Shown one piece after another: positions 25,573-35,190 of a stretch of 56,364 nucleotides of DNA (within the stretch, counting starts at the first letter, position 1; each line of letters starts with the position of its first letter). Position numbers and translations under genes: made by a program. The notes beneath the pieces are model-generated. The model saw only the letters and a list, made by a program, of their open reading frames with translations, was not told the DNA's origin and made no database searches. Origin of the DNA: Gammaproteobacteria bacterium UBA3067 (GTDB taxonomy: Bacteria > Pseudomonadota > Gammaproteobacteria > Pseudomonadales > UBA3067); the NCBI GenBank assembly GCA_002366835.1, contig DFBZ01000096.1, positions 1 to 56,364 of the forward strand, written 5' to 3'.

Positions 25573-27411
25573 ATGAAAATGCTGGAGTATGTTAATTGGT
25601 TCATTGACTTCCTTGAATCAGCTCAAACAGCTGCTGATACTTTTCTCTGGAAACTTTTTCTAGTGATACACCTGAATATTTTTGAGCCACTTTACCAATC
25701 AAACACAAACGCGTGGTTCTATTTTGCGTCGGCTTTCACTATAACCTGGCTGTCGACATTAAAGCTCTCAAGGTTGCTGCCAGACCAAAGTTCATGGCAG
25801 CTCACTATTATCAGATTGTTAATCTGCAAATCGTTTGTTTATTTCTCCCCAATAGGTTTATTTCTGTGGTTCGTTCTAGCGTTTACCTACTCTGGAAGCG
25901 GTCTTGAAGAAGAGTTTTTCAGTTCTATAGTTCGATACCTTGTAGGGCAAAAGGAACATTTTGCGTTCGGTGGTTTGATCGGTTTATTTGGCGGTTTTGC
26001 CGCCATTCTATTTATAGGTAGATTCGTAGAGCCTTCGTTAGATAGGTGGCTCAGTCAATTAACCAAAAAGTCCACTCAAGATCACAAACATTTTGATGTT
26101 AGGCAAGTCGCGGACGAACTACCTAAACCTACAGTCTTCGATCCCTATCAGTTTTTTGCTACCGCCAGAAAAAACAAAGCTTTGTTCTTTGGCAAAAATG
26201 CCAAGGACAAAGCAATTTTTATCTCGCGTGTAGAATGGTTAAACAGCAATATTTTGTTGCTTGGCCCAACCCGTCGAGGAAAAGGTGTCCAAGCTTGCAT
26301 GGTTTTGGCGCAATGTCTGTTTTTCGAAAAGCCGGACATCATAGTGGTCATCGACCCAAAGTGCGATGACTGGGGGCCACTTGTATTAAAGGATGCCTGT
26401 CAGCGAGCAAAGCTTCCTTTTGTTTATATCAATGCGAGGCGTGGCCAATCTCCTCAGTACAATCTGCTAAAAGGCACTACAAAGGATGATCTCATTGCTA
26501 TGTTGGTCGCTGGCTATGACTTATACCCTAAAGGTTCACCAGATGATTTTTACAGAACACTGGAACAAGAGGCCGTTGAGCAATTGGTAGAAAATTGCAG
26601 CGCCCACCCAACAATTGCTGAATTATATGCGCTTTCTCTTTCATTATTTACTGACAAAGAAGCTGAGAACATCCAATCTCTGCTTTCGAAATTGAAGCAG
26701 GACAGCAAATTAGAAAGCATCAACTCCCAAACAGGACCATCTATTGATGACCTGCTAACGACAGGCGGAGTATTTTGGTTTGTAGGGAGTGAAGACGACC
26801 CTTCAGTCATTCGTATTCAGCGAATGTTTGCATACCGAGCCGTTCAATTTTTCCGAAACCGAACGGATAAAGGGCACCACGGGACAATATTTGCTGATGA
26901 GCTAAAACACCTTATTTCCGGTCCATTCTATAAGGCGTTCGGAACGATTTTGGGTGCAGGTAACGCCAATATTATCGCGGCAATTCAAAGCAAAGGAGAC
27001 TTAGAAGACATACCTCAAAATCTGAATCCGCGAGCAGTCTCAAAAACAATTTTTGACAACACCAATCTCAAATGGTGCTACCGAACACACGATCCAGAAA
27101 CAGTTGAATGGATTTGCAAAATGGAGGGCACTCAAGTGATTACTAAAGAGCGGCACGCAGTCGAACGCAACATGCAGCTCGCCGAAACGTCAAACGCTGA
27201 ACGGTCTATTAGCAAAGAGGAGACGGGATACCTGCACAGAAATCAGATTTTTCACCTACCAAATTCATGTGCTGTGCTCATCGGCCATGGCATAGCTCAG
27301 ATAGCCTATACATCACCTATCAAGGTTAAAAAAGAGCCCATTGAGCCTACGCACGTGCAAGAAAATATCGAACCCACCGAAGATAACAATTTAGGAGATG
27401 CCCTGCTATGA
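25573..27411 (+). CDS. VirD4/TraG-like conjugative coupling ATPase
   Basis: A 612-residue inner-membrane ATPase. There are hydrophobic N-terminal segments (~45-65, 78-110, 125-160), then Walker A GPTRRGKG at 231-238 and Walker B region IVVIDPKCDDWG (D261). A second acidic motif FADELKHL (D442/E443) precedes the TraM-recognition-like C-terminal part. Coupling proteins bring relaxosome DNA to a type IV secretion channel or plasmid mobilisation system. GGAGG at 25561 fixes the start at ATG 25573. Overlaps the next gene by ATGA. No relaxase or channel genes are in the window. Confidence 0.82.
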   Translation: MKMLEYVNWFIDFLESAQTAADTFLWKLFLVIHLNIFEPLYQSNTNAWFYFASAFTITWLSTLKLSRLLPDQSSWQLTIIRLLICKSFVYFSPIGLFLWFVLAFTYSGSGLEEEFFSSIVRYLVGQKEHFAFGGLIGLFGGFAAILFIGRFVEPSLDRWLSQLTKKSTQDHKHFDVRQVADELPKPTVFDPYQFFATARKNKALFFGKNAKDKAIFISRVEWLNSNILLLGPTRRGKGVQACMVLAQCLFFEKPDIIVVIDPKCDDWGPLVLKDACQRAKLPFVYINARRGQSPQYNLLKGTTKDDLIAMLVAGYDLYPKGSPDDFYRTLEQEAVEQLVENCSAHPTIAELYALSLSLFTDKEAENIQSLLSKLKQDSKLESINSQTGPSIDDLLTTGGVFWFVGSEDDPSVIRIQRMFAYRAVQFFRNRTDKGHHGTIFADELKHLISGPFYKAFGTILGAGNANIIAAIQSKGDLEDIPQNLNPRAVSKTIFDNTNLKWCYRTHDPETVEWICKMEGTQVITKERHAVERNMQLAETSNAERSISKEETGYLHRNQIFHLPNSCAVLIGHGIAQIAYTSPIKVKKEPIEPTHVQENIEPTEDNNLGDALL

Positions 27412-28145
27412 CAACAACTGGCACCCTTTTGCCACGCAACGCTGCTTTCGCACGGCACGACCAAAAGGTCGATCTGGTTTTGCGTTATCTGCGAACAGAA
27501 CGTTGGTCTCACCAAGACATTTTGCAGCGTTTGCTAGGTCTGCGCTCAAGACAAGCTATTCACAAAACGCTTGTTAGCATGGAGAAAAAAGGCCTCGTTC
27601 GGCGTCATCATATAGAGCATGGTTTTAGTCTACCAATGACTATTTGGGGAATCACGACGCATGGAGTGATGTCGAGTTTTAGCGATGATGAAACGATCAC
27701 GGATTGCAGGGCGTTTGAACCAAGCAAACTAAAGCCCACACAAATCAACCACACGCTAGATATTCAACAGGCCAGGGTGAAAGCTGAATTGGCTGGTTGG
27801 TGTGAATGGGCGTCGGCTGGATTTGCAAAGAAAGGGATCAAAAATCCAGACGCCACAGCGATACGCCCTGACGGTATAGTAGTCGCTTTCGAAATCGAGC
27901 GAACACTAAAATCACTCCGCCGTTACCCCGATATACTTGTGAGTCACCTAGATGCACGAAAACAAGGCCTTTGGAAAGAAATCTACTACCTCATGCCCGA
28001 TCAGAGTATGAAGCACAAAGTCGAGCGCATTTTTAACTCTATTACGAGTGCTCGTTACAAACGTCAAACTATTCAAATAACCGATGCTCACAAGACACAT
28101 TTCAAATTTTTCACTTACAGCGAAAGCTGGGAAATAAAACTATGA
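27408..28145 (+). CDS. replication-relaxation/MobC-like protein
   Basis: A 245-residue soluble protein. The N-terminal ~75 residues are a winged helix-turn-helix (DLVLRYLRTERWSHQDIL; LGLRSRQAIHKTLVSMEKKG). The C-terminal half contains PDATAIRPDGIVVAFEIERT, resembling the PD-(D/E)xK-like core of the replication-relaxation/MobC family found next to coupling proteins on mobilisable plasmids. The acidic D...E-x-E pattern (AFEIERTLKS) is retained. Start and stop overlap its neighbours by 4 bp (ATGA). Probably part of DNA processing for transfer (inference). Confidence 0.65.
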   Translation: MTTTGTLLPRNAAFARHDQKVDLVLRYLRTERWSHQDILQRLLGLRSRQAIHKTLVSMEKKGLVRRHHIEHGFSLPMTIWGITTHGVMSSFSDDETITDCRAFEPSKLKPTQINHTLDIQQARVKAELAGWCEWASAGFAKKGIKNPDATAIRPDGIVVAFEIERTLKSLRRYPDILVSHLDARKQGLWKEIYYLMPDQSMKHKVERIFNSITSARYKRQTIQITDAHKTHFKFFTYSESWEIKL

Positions 28146-28669
28146 AGACAGAACTAATCTTTACCGAACCGAAAACTCTAGTTTATCCAGGCGCGCATGG
28201 CCAGGTGTCATATTGTAAGTATCAAATAGCACTGTCTGTCTACCTAGACAGCCCCCAAGCCAACCTACTGCTTTGGCACGAAGATGGATATACAGGTACT
28301 ACAGTCGTCAATAATGGGCGTGTTTGTGATAATGCAGTTAACAGGATTCTCAAGGATGAGCTGTTCGGTATCTGCATGTCTGATGTGAAAATATTCTATC
28401 AATGGGATCTAGGGAGGGGCACCCCTGTAATCCACACCATTCCCTTTCAGGTCAACTGGAAACCGGACCTATCATGGGGGCAAAAAATACTTTTAAAAAT
28501 GGGTTTCAGGCTTAAACTATACCCGAACCCTGAGCAGGAAAAATGCGGCAACTCTCCCGTTATAACCAAAGACAACATCGCCATCTCTCAAGAAGAAAGT
28601 AGCGAAATTGTCACCATGTTCAACTTACCTAAAACATCTAATAAATTAACTAAAAGAGAACTCGCATGA
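28142..28669 (+). CDS. hypothetical protein in mobilisation operon
   Basis: A 175-residue soluble protein with no recognised family. N-terminal LIFTEPKTLVYPGAHGQVSY and a mixed alpha/beta middle part (LLLWHEDGYTGTTVVNNG; VKIFYQWDLGRGTP). Start overlaps the preceding stop, and its own stop overlaps a following ATG (ATGA), so it belongs to a compact operon. Confidence 0.65.
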   Translation: MKTELIFTEPKTLVYPGAHGQVSYCKYQIALSVYLDSPQANLLLWHEDGYTGTTVVNNGRVCDNAVNRILKDELFGICMSDVKIFYQWDLGRGTPVIHTIPFQVNWKPDLSWGQKILLKMGFRLKLYPNPEQEKCGNSPVITKDNIAISQEESSEIVTMFNLPKTSNKLTKRELA

Positions 28670-28886
28670 GCTTCGATTGGGTAACTGAAACATATGTGAA
28701 GCATTTGAGGGTAATCTCGATAAGAGCTCTGCAGACAGAAAACAAAACGGCCTAAAAGATGAAGATCGGTTCAGTGTTCTCGTTTGGATGAGTGAATTGG
28801 ATAGTAAAAACTTCCATTATGTCGTAAGTAAGTTGAATGTCGCCCTCTATTTAGCCTTTGTTAGAAAGTTTGACAGGCAGCCGTAG
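28666..28886 (+). pseudogene. frameshifted or truncated last gene of the mobilisation operon
   Basis: An ATG overlapping the previous stop opens MSFDWVTETYVKHLRVISI, which ends at TAA 28753-28755. A different frame, open from ~28695 to the TAG ending at 28886, reads EGNLDKSSADRKQ and then DEDRFSVLVWMSELDSKNF, which looks protein-like. One frameshift near 28690-28710 would join them into a ~70-residue product. Could be an intact small gene misread, but decay at the element's right edge is more likely. Confidence 0.45.
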
Positions 28887-29066
28887 CCAGAGTTTTCTAG
28901 ATCAATTTTGGTTGACTAATATTATTACAGCTTGTTAAGTTGTTATTATATTCCAACTGAAAATTTAAAAATTGGATGTGGAGACGGATCTTGGTGTAAG
29001 GGGAGTAGAGGGTACGCAGGAAAACCCAATAACATGCTCAGTTGTATTGAACATGAATCCTTCCTC
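28887..29066. other. right edge of the plasmid-like island
   Basis: 180 bp of AT-rich sequence between the decayed gene and the cytochrome stop codon. No repeat of the tRNA-Leu 3' end was found here, so the element's right attachment site is not identified. Confidence 0.35.
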
Positions 29067-31076
29067 TTACTCCACCTCCTTGCGAATCTTGATCGGAATC
29101 GACAGGCTATCCCAGGCAAGATCAATCACTGGAATTTTCACATACTGTTCTTTTAATGCCCATCGGGCATAACGCTCGTTGAGCTTTCTATACTTTAACG
29201 TAGCAGTGACAGTGAGCGGTGATTTTACCCAAGACGGTACAGTAAATTCAAAGTCGACGATATCGGATTCCCCCGCTTTAATTACGCGCTTGAAAGACTC
29301 GCCAACCATATTGAACAAGTCGTGTTTCCATACCAGTTTGCCGTTGCGATCAACCGCTAGCGAGCGGTAAAAATAGGCGTTCTTGTCTACATAACTGTCA
29401 GTACCAATGGTTCCGCTACTAAAGACTGGCTGGCCTTCCGCGTCTATTACTAAAAATTCAATCCAGGCCTGATTGATATCGATAGAGCCACCGGGGAAGT
29501 CATGGCCAACGCCATGATTACTGACTACCACATGAAGTTTAGCTTGTTCACCTAAATAATAATAATAGGGCGCCTCTTCAAAATTACGTAGTTTTTCATC
29601 GAGGGCATGCAGTGTCTGCAGGGCATCTTCACGGTTGGGTTTGTCGATAGTGACCCGCATTTTATTAGATTGTAAAAAAGTTCTGGTCGCTCGCAACTGT
29701 TCTTCATCACCGTTCAATAGTGGTAGAAAAGTATTGGCGCCGGGAAAGTGGTGACTTCGCACTTTGCCGTTCTGGTCGGCGGAAGGATCATCGGATGTTA
29801 GTAGCGGCATATGACAGTCTTGGCAGCGCATGGCTGTACTATTGGAGAAGCCCTCTTCATGTTGTTTGGAGTAAGGGCTTGCCAGCCAGGCTGCGTATTC
29901 GTCCTGCATCTTGACCCAGCCCCAGTTGTTCATGTCTTTATCCATAAACTGTGTATGGCAGGCTGCACAAAACTTGGGATCTTTGAATAAGGGTTTTCCC
30001 AGGTCGCGCTTGTGCTGATCGGGTTTAACGCGAATTAATAGATCCTGAATTCGCATGAGTAGGGGGTTTTCGCTGCGAGCAAAGAGATAGTCTTCTGCTG
30101 GAGTGAATTGAAAGCTGGCAACCCCCTTGAGGTGCGCCAGTGAATTAATGCCGTGGCAACTCATGCACGATACGCCTTCAGTATTAGCAATGGATCCTGA
30201 TATGCCTCCATGCTGACCTCCAGGGGTTAGTTCGCCACTTAATAATGCTACTGGTGCATGGCAGCCTTCGCAGTAGCGAGTGGCACTGATCCCCTTCTTT
30301 TCTGCCAGTAGGTTAATGTTAGTTACATAGGCTGGGTCAGCTGCTGCTTGCCGATGAACTGAGGATAGCCACTGTGAAGCCACATCTTCGTGGCAGCTAA
30401 TGCAGCGTTGGGAATTAGCAATTTGCCGTTTATCAATAAAGACATTATTAGTGGTTTCGGTTTGGCTGGGCCTGAACGGGTGCTCACCGTAGGAGTAGTC
30501 GTAGTTGGGAATGGCTGCTTGCTCGTTGTAGGGGGTTAAGGTTAGGCTGTAAATCTGCGTCGCCATTCCGATCAAGAGCTGGGCTAAAATATTGATAATG
30601 AGTATGTGCTTGAAGATGTTTTTTGGAAGACTGGGGAATCGGTTGTCTTTACGACGTTGCGGTAACAGTTTTATGTGTAGTGTCAGGTGTACTAGGACGA
30701 TGGCTATAAAGATAAGGGATGTGATGACGTGGGTTTGGTAAATAAGGTGTTGGTTTTCACGCTGGCCTTGTAGTAGTAATTGCCAGCCAGTGCCAATGAA
30801 ACCAGCGAAGAACAAGGTGGACAATAGCCCACTAATTAATACAGTGCTGCGCCGAAAGCCCACTGTGCGTCGATAATGGATAAAGAGATAGGGTGTGATA
30901 AGTAAGCTGCAGACTATACCGGTAAACACGTGTGCCAGTACCGACCATTGCAGCCATACAGTATGCCCTGGAATTAAATACGTGATAATTCCTGTGAATG
31001 CGCACGCTAGAGTTAGTGCTGCTGTGATCGGAGTCAGTCTTTGTTCGTTGTGCAGCAAGTTTTTTGAATCAATCAT
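29067..31076 (-). CDS. membrane-anchored pentahaem cytochrome c
   Basis: A 669-residue protein. Start ATG 31076 (MIDSKNLLHNEQ); longer upstream frame overlaps the preceding gene. N-terminal ~200 residues hold about five transmembrane helices with His-bearing segments (LAHVFTGIV; TSLIFIAIVLVHLTLHI), like a cytochrome b-type anchor. Five CxxCH haem c sites begin at residues 225, 269, 304, 370 and 418 (CISCH, CEGCH, CMSCH, CAACH, CQDCH), in a cytochrome c554/NapC-like multihaem arrangement. The C-terminal ~200 residues are beta-rich with no haem motif. Probably a quinol- or redox-linked periplasmic electron carrier. Its start overlaps the upstream stop by 8 bp. Confidence 0.88.
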   Translation of the reverse strand: MIDSKNLLHNEQRLTPITAALTLACAFTGIITYLIPGHTVWLQWSVLAHVFTGIVCSLLITPYLFIHYRRTVGFRRSTVLISGLLSTLFFAGFIGTGWQLLLQGQRENQHLIYQTHVITSLIFIAIVLVHLTLHIKLLPQRRKDNRFPSLPKNIFKHILIINILAQLLIGMATQIYSLTLTPYNEQAAIPNYDYSYGEHPFRPSQTETTNNVFIDKRQIANSQRCISCHEDVASQWLSSVHRQAAADPAYVTNINLLAEKKGISATRYCEGCHAPVALLSGELTPGGQHGGISGSIANTEGVSCMSCHGINSLAHLKGVASFQFTPAEDYLFARSENPLLMRIQDLLIRVKPDQHKRDLGKPLFKDPKFCAACHTQFMDKDMNNWGWVKMQDEYAAWLASPYSKQHEEGFSNSTAMRCQDCHMPLLTSDDPSADQNGKVRSHHFPGANTFLPLLNGDEEQLRATRTFLQSNKMRVTIDKPNREDALQTLHALDEKLRNFEEAPYYYYLGEQAKLHVVVSNHGVGHDFPGGSIDINQAWIEFLVIDAEGQPVFSSGTIGTDSYVDKNAYFYRSLAVDRNGKLVWKHDLFNMVGESFKRVIKAGESDIVDFEFTVPSWVKSPLTVTATLKYRKLNERYARWALKEQYVKIPVIDLAWDSLSIPIKIRKEVE

Positions 31077-34000
31077 TGTCACCTGTGCTGAGTGTCGGAA
31101 AACTCTCGAAAAGATAAACAAGAACCTGGCTGATCTGTTCTTTATTATTTGTTTCTTTATATAGGTCCACAAGCATAATGGCAGCCTGTAGGCGCAGTGC
31201 TGAATCGAGTTGTATATTTCGATAAAAAGACCAAAGCATATCTTCAATTATTGCTGTAACGCCAGACGATTTAATCGCCTTGAGGGCGGGGAGTAACCAG
31301 TTTTCAGGTAACGATTCCAGTCTTTTGGAAAGAGTGGTTTTGGCAACTATTGCGTTACTGGTAGCGGCTTTAATTAACAATCTGATTTTTGTGTCCGAGT
31401 CTATTTGAGAGTCCGTCAGTAAAGATTTGACCATTCTATGAGTTGCCAGGTTGTGCTTGAGATCGGTGCCCTTCCCCTTGATGTTTGCCGGTGAGTCTTG
31501 GTGCCGTTGTAGGTAGCAATCAATGGCTTGCAGACGTATTTTTGTCGAAGGGTTTGACCAGAGTGACCGTTGAGCTACGGGAGGAAAAAAATTCTCTTTA
31601 GTACATATTGTTAGTAGTGCTGACAACTGTGATTCATTCTGTGTTTGGGTTAGTAGTGAAGCAAATAGTATGGATGCTCGTTTTTTTGGTAATTGTTGTA
31701 ATAGGTCCAGAACGATAAGAGATGTACTGGTTTGATGGTATAAAGTGCTTACTAGTTTTTGAGAAAAACTATAGTGGTTGTTGGCGAGGCGATTGACTGT
31801 GATTCGGATGGATGCAGGCGACTGCTTTAGCAAAAGTGTTTCGAATTGATTTCGGCTACTTGCGGTATTTAATGTGGCTAATGCAATCAGCGCTTCTGAA
31901 TGTATTGATCGGTCATTTTCGATTTGGTTTATGTTTAGTATATTAAGTATGTTTGATTCAAACTGTTGAGATTTTGTTGAAGCAATAGCCCGAAGGGCCG
32001 CGGGTGTTACTGTTTTAAATTGCTGGGTTTTAAGATTAATCGATAGCTGTTTTTCTAAAAGCTTATCCAGTGTGTTAATCAGTTTAGACTGGGGAAATAC
32101 AATACCGTCGGGTGTCGATAGTAGGTAGTTTAGCGTGTCGTAAAGGCGGGTCCACTCAGGAGCGGTGCGAGGGGTACTCTTTTCTTCGAAAAAGAATTGA
32201 TCAAATAATATATGTAGCTCAGGGTCGTTTAGTCTGGACAGGGCTGTCAGGCTTGAGGCAACAACCGGGGCTGTTGAGTCTGGATTAGTGGCCTGTTGTC
32301 GTATTAGTGCTAGTGCTTTTGTATCGCGGATTAAGCCTAGCGCATGAATCGCAGCAACCTTTACCTGGTGGTCATGGGTTTGTTTGGTTAGACTTATTAG
32401 TGGCAATATGGCGCGTTTGTTTTCAGCGGCAGCTAGTGCGCCGGCTGCGCAAATAGCTGCTTGGGGTGAGCCTGATTCCAGTAATTTTATTAAAGGGGAA
32501 ATGGCAAGTTTCTTACGGTGAGTAACGGCTTCCTCTTCATTAAAGAAGAAGCGAAAGGCTTCTGCTACAGAGCACTGAACCTTAATATCTTCATCAAAAA
32601 GTCGCGGAATCAACCAGGCCATGCTGGCTTCTAGTTCATCCTTCTTAATTTGTTCGACAGCCCTGCGCCTGATGCTGTTGTCTTTATCCGCTAGGGCCTG
32701 TTTCATTAATGCTAGATAAAGAGAGACCGGTAGGATTTTTTGGTTTCGATCCCTATGGCGAGCAATATATTCGAAGATGTTTCTTCTTGTAGTTGGTGAT
32801 GCCTGTTGCCATAGATGCAGTATGTCACCCTGATTATCTTGTGTGAATGATGTGTTTATTAGCAACTTAGCCAGAAGTGTTGATGTTTTGTCGTTGAAGT
32901 TTGGCAATAAATAATCAAAGTGCGAATTTGTAATGTGTTGATAAGTTTTTGGCTTAAGGCTGTTCGATTTTCTGTCGACAATATAATATTGGTTGGCATC
33001 AATGTTACTGAATGTCGTTTTCGATCCGTCGCGCCAGTGGATAATAAGCTCATTAATTTGTCTTGCGTGACCGAGGCCGATATGTACCCGGCCATCACTT
33101 TGTGACAAAAAGGCTTGTTGCGATTGCAGGGTACGGTAAATTGTTTGTGTGTCAGTTCTGGCAGTTAATTGCGCATCATATATTTCGGCTTCATTGAAGG
33201 TCGCCAGAAGATCAATACCTATCCAGTTACCCGTCGGCGATATGTTTTTAAAAACCTGTAATACATCGTTGTTATTGCTAACAACCATTTCTAATTGGCC
33301 GTCGTTATTTAGGTCTACACTGATCGCTCCTCTAGAAGAATGGGGGTGCAGTAGATCAATGGTGGGCTTGTGGCTATTAAAGTTACCGTTGCCGTTATTA
33401 ATAAATAGGCTGTTGGTTTGTGCTTGGGGCACGAAATGTGAGTCAATGTCAGGTAGAGCGTTGCCATTAGCAATATAGAGATCAAGAAAGCCATCGTTAT
33501 TAAAGTCGGCTGCGGTAGATGCCCAGCCTGAATATGCCAACAGCTGTGCTTGTGCTAGGCCTCTTTCCCAAGCTTGGTCGGTATAGCTCTTCTGGCTTGT
33601 GGCCGAGGCTGATGTTTGTGCTAATAAAACGGGAGGGTGGCCCATCCCCCTGCTCATAAAAAACTCTTGTTGGGCGTCATTGTCAAAGTCATTGATTGAT
33701 ACATCGTGGGCCCCGGCAATTTCAAAAGCGGCGTAGCTATCTCCTCCCCGAGAAAAGCCCTTGCCATTTTCGTTGATAAATAACTGGTTTGGTGTGTTGT
33801 GATCGTTTATTACTAAAAGGTCTGGCCAGCTATCCCTGTTGATATCAATCCATTTCGCGCCCAAGCTTCGCCCTAAAGAATTGCTTACCCCCATTGCGTT
33901 AGCGGTTTCCTTAAAACGAAAACCCCCCATATTAAGGTACAGGTGATTGGCCTCAGGGTCATACAATGTTTGATCAAAGGCAGCATTATTTGTAGTGTAA

Positions 34001-34890
34001 AAGCCGCTAGTGCGTTCAAAGGTACGAGCATCTTTTTTAAATAAGATATAGCCACTGATATAAATGTCTATCAGGCCGTCGCCATTAAAATCTGACAAGC
34101 TGGCCCCTGTGCTCCAGTGATTATTAGCAATGCCGGATTCTTCAGTGACATCACTAAAACTCAGACCACCATTATTTTTGTAGACCTGATTTTTACCAAT
34201 ACCTGTGACGATTAAGTCGGTAAAGCCATCGTTATTGAGGTCGGCTACAGCACAGCCCATACCCGATATGGCGCTTTGTAGTCCGGTTGCCTCGGTCACA
34301 TCTTCAAAATGGTGGCCCTGTTTATTGAGTAGTAAGCGGTTGCCCTGAGTTTTGTGCCACCAAGATTTTTTGCCGTAATGACGGGTATGGCTACTGCCGC
34401 CAACAAAAAATAAGTCTATCCAGCCGTCTTTGTTCGCATCAATAGCGCAAATCCCGCTACCCAATGTCTCCGTGAGTGCCGACAAGTGTTTGGATGTTTG
34501 CCGGTGATTGGCGGTAAGTTGCCAGTTGAGGCTGTCATCTTGAAATGATACAGCCCTGGCTGTGATCTTTTGTTGGGGGGCTGTCGGTATTTGAGCTGGC
34601 AATGAGGAAGTTGGTGCTGGCTGGTAATAGAGAATGGCCATGAACACTATAGCGCTGATAGCGACAAAGCTAGGAACGAGAGGGCTGAGGGAGCGCAAGA
34701 CCATACCAGTAATGCTTTGTGTTATTGAGTGTGACGAATTTCTTTGTGAAATAGAGTCGACAGAGTTTATTGTTGTTTCATAGGGCATTTGGGGCTCAGG
34801 CGACCCAAATCTATTATCTTGATGCTTTGAGATTATAAGGGAGATTGTCAGCTGGGAGAATAACTGTTTAGTTCCTTTTATTGTTTTCAT
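31069..34890 (-). CDS. FG-GAP/ASPIC-UnbV protein with HEAT-like repeats
   Basis: A 1273-residue protein. One N-terminal transmembrane helix at ~69-90 (FVAISAIVFMAILYY) anchors a large periplasmic or exposed part. Residues ~130-560 form an FG-GAP/VCBS propeller with repeated calcium loops (DANKDGWID, DLNNDGFTDL, DFNGDGLID, DFNNDGFLD). An ASPIC/UnbV domain follows (WIGIDLL ... GLGHARQINELIIHWRDGSK). From ~690 to the end are alpha-helical HEAT-like repeats (IRRRAVEQIKKDE; AICAAGALAAAENKRAILPLISL). ATG 34788 is an alternative start. Coupled to the pentahaem cytochrome gene. Such CRTAC1-like proteins have no settled function. Confidence 0.85.
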   Translation of the reverse strand: MKTIKGTKQLFSQLTISLIISKHQDNRFGSPEPQMPYETTINSVDSISQRNSSHSITQSITGMVLRSLSPLVPSFVAISAIVFMAILYYQPAPTSSLPAQIPTAPQQKITARAVSFQDDSLNWQLTANHRQTSKHLSALTETLGSGICAIDANKDGWIDLFFVGGSSHTRHYGKKSWWHKTQGNRLLLNKQGHHFEDVTEATGLQSAISGMGCAVADLNNDGFTDLIVTGIGKNQVYKNNGGLSFSDVTEESGIANNHWSTGASLSDFNGDGLIDIYISGYILFKKDARTFERTSGFYTTNNAAFDQTLYDPEANHLYLNMGGFRFKETANAMGVSNSLGRSLGAKWIDINRDSWPDLLVINDHNTPNQLFINENGKGFSRGGDSYAAFEIAGAHDVSINDFDNDAQQEFFMSRGMGHPPVLLAQTSASATSQKSYTDQAWERGLAQAQLLAYSGWASTAADFNNDGFLDLYIANGNALPDIDSHFVPQAQTNSLFINNGNGNFNSHKPTIDLLHPHSSRGAISVDLNNDGQLEMVVSNNNDVLQVFKNISPTGNWIGIDLLATFNEAEIYDAQLTARTDTQTIYRTLQSQQAFLSQSDGRVHIGLGHARQINELIIHWRDGSKTTFSNIDANQYYIVDRKSNSLKPKTYQHITNSHFDYLLPNFNDKTSTLLAKLLINTSFTQDNQGDILHLWQQASPTTRRNIFEYIARHRDRNQKILPVSLYLALMKQALADKDNSIRRRAVEQIKKDELEASMAWLIPRLFDEDIKVQCSVAEAFRFFFNEEEAVTHRKKLAISPLIKLLESGSPQAAICAAGALAAAENKRAILPLISLTKQTHDHQVKVAAIHALGLIRDTKALALIRQQATNPDSTAPVVASSLTALSRLNDPELHILFDQFFFEEKSTPRTAPEWTRLYDTLNYLLSTPDGIVFPQSKLINTLDKLLEKQLSINLKTQQFKTVTPAALRAIASTKSQQFESNILNILNINQIENDRSIHSEALIALATLNTASSRNQFETLLLKQSPASIRITVNRLANNHYSFSQKLVSTLYHQTSTSLIVLDLLQQLPKKRASILFASLLTQTQNESQLSALLTICTKENFFPPVAQRSLWSNPSTKIRLQAIDCYLQRHQDSPANIKGKGTDLKHNLATHRMVKSLLTDSQIDSDTKIRLLIKAATSNAIVAKTTLSKRLESLPENWLLPALKAIKSSGVTAIIEDMLWSFYRNIQLDSALRLQAAIMLVDLYKETNNKEQISQVLVYLFESFPTLSTGDND

Positions 34891-35190
34891 TGGAATGGGT
34901 GAGGGGTGCTGGTTGGTTATCTTGTGTCGATAAGCCCGATAAAAAATAAAAGAATAACAAGTTGGTTCGACAGCTTTTTGTAAAAGCCTTAATTTATCAG
35001 CAGGTTATGGGTGATTTTATTGTGTTGGTTTTTATCTTGAATTGTTACATTCATCGAGCAATGATTTATCACCGATTAATTATGAAAATTTAGGAAATTA
35101 ATGTGTCCGGTTTTGTTGACCAGAACACCCAAAGTTAAATAGAGTAACAAGAATAATTTAGGGCTAAGGGAGTTAAAGGGAAGATTTGTC
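34891..35190. other. intergenic region with a solitary IS-like end
   Basis: 300 bp between divergent genes. It holds the 35053-35127 IS-like end and presumably the promoters. No transposase remnant was recognised between 34891 and 35052. Confidence 0.5.
35053..35127 (-). mobile_element. solitary IS-like terminus
   Basis: 75 bp match the reverse complement of 56290-56364 at 69 of 75 positions without gaps, with the outer 25 bp identical. Read inwards, the terminus is TGTTCTGGTCAACAAAACCG, resembling IS3-family ends. Here the element would extend leftwards, but there is no transposase gene, so it is a remnant or a solo end. Confidence 0.7.

Noticed and set aside
24662..25576. A 304-codon plus-strand frame
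   Set aside because: It runs through the iterons, the DnaA boxes and all the inverted repeats, overlaps repA and the coupling gene, and its translation has no domain-like character.
22264..28886. Direct repeat of the tRNA-Leu 3' end as an attachment site
   Set aside because: I looked for GGTTCGATTCCGGCC-like sequence to 29066 and did not find a second copy.
31077..31247. Longer N-terminus for the pentahaem cytochrome
   Set aside because: It would overlap the upstream gene by ~180 bp; the ATG at 31076 with an 8-bp overlap is more credible.
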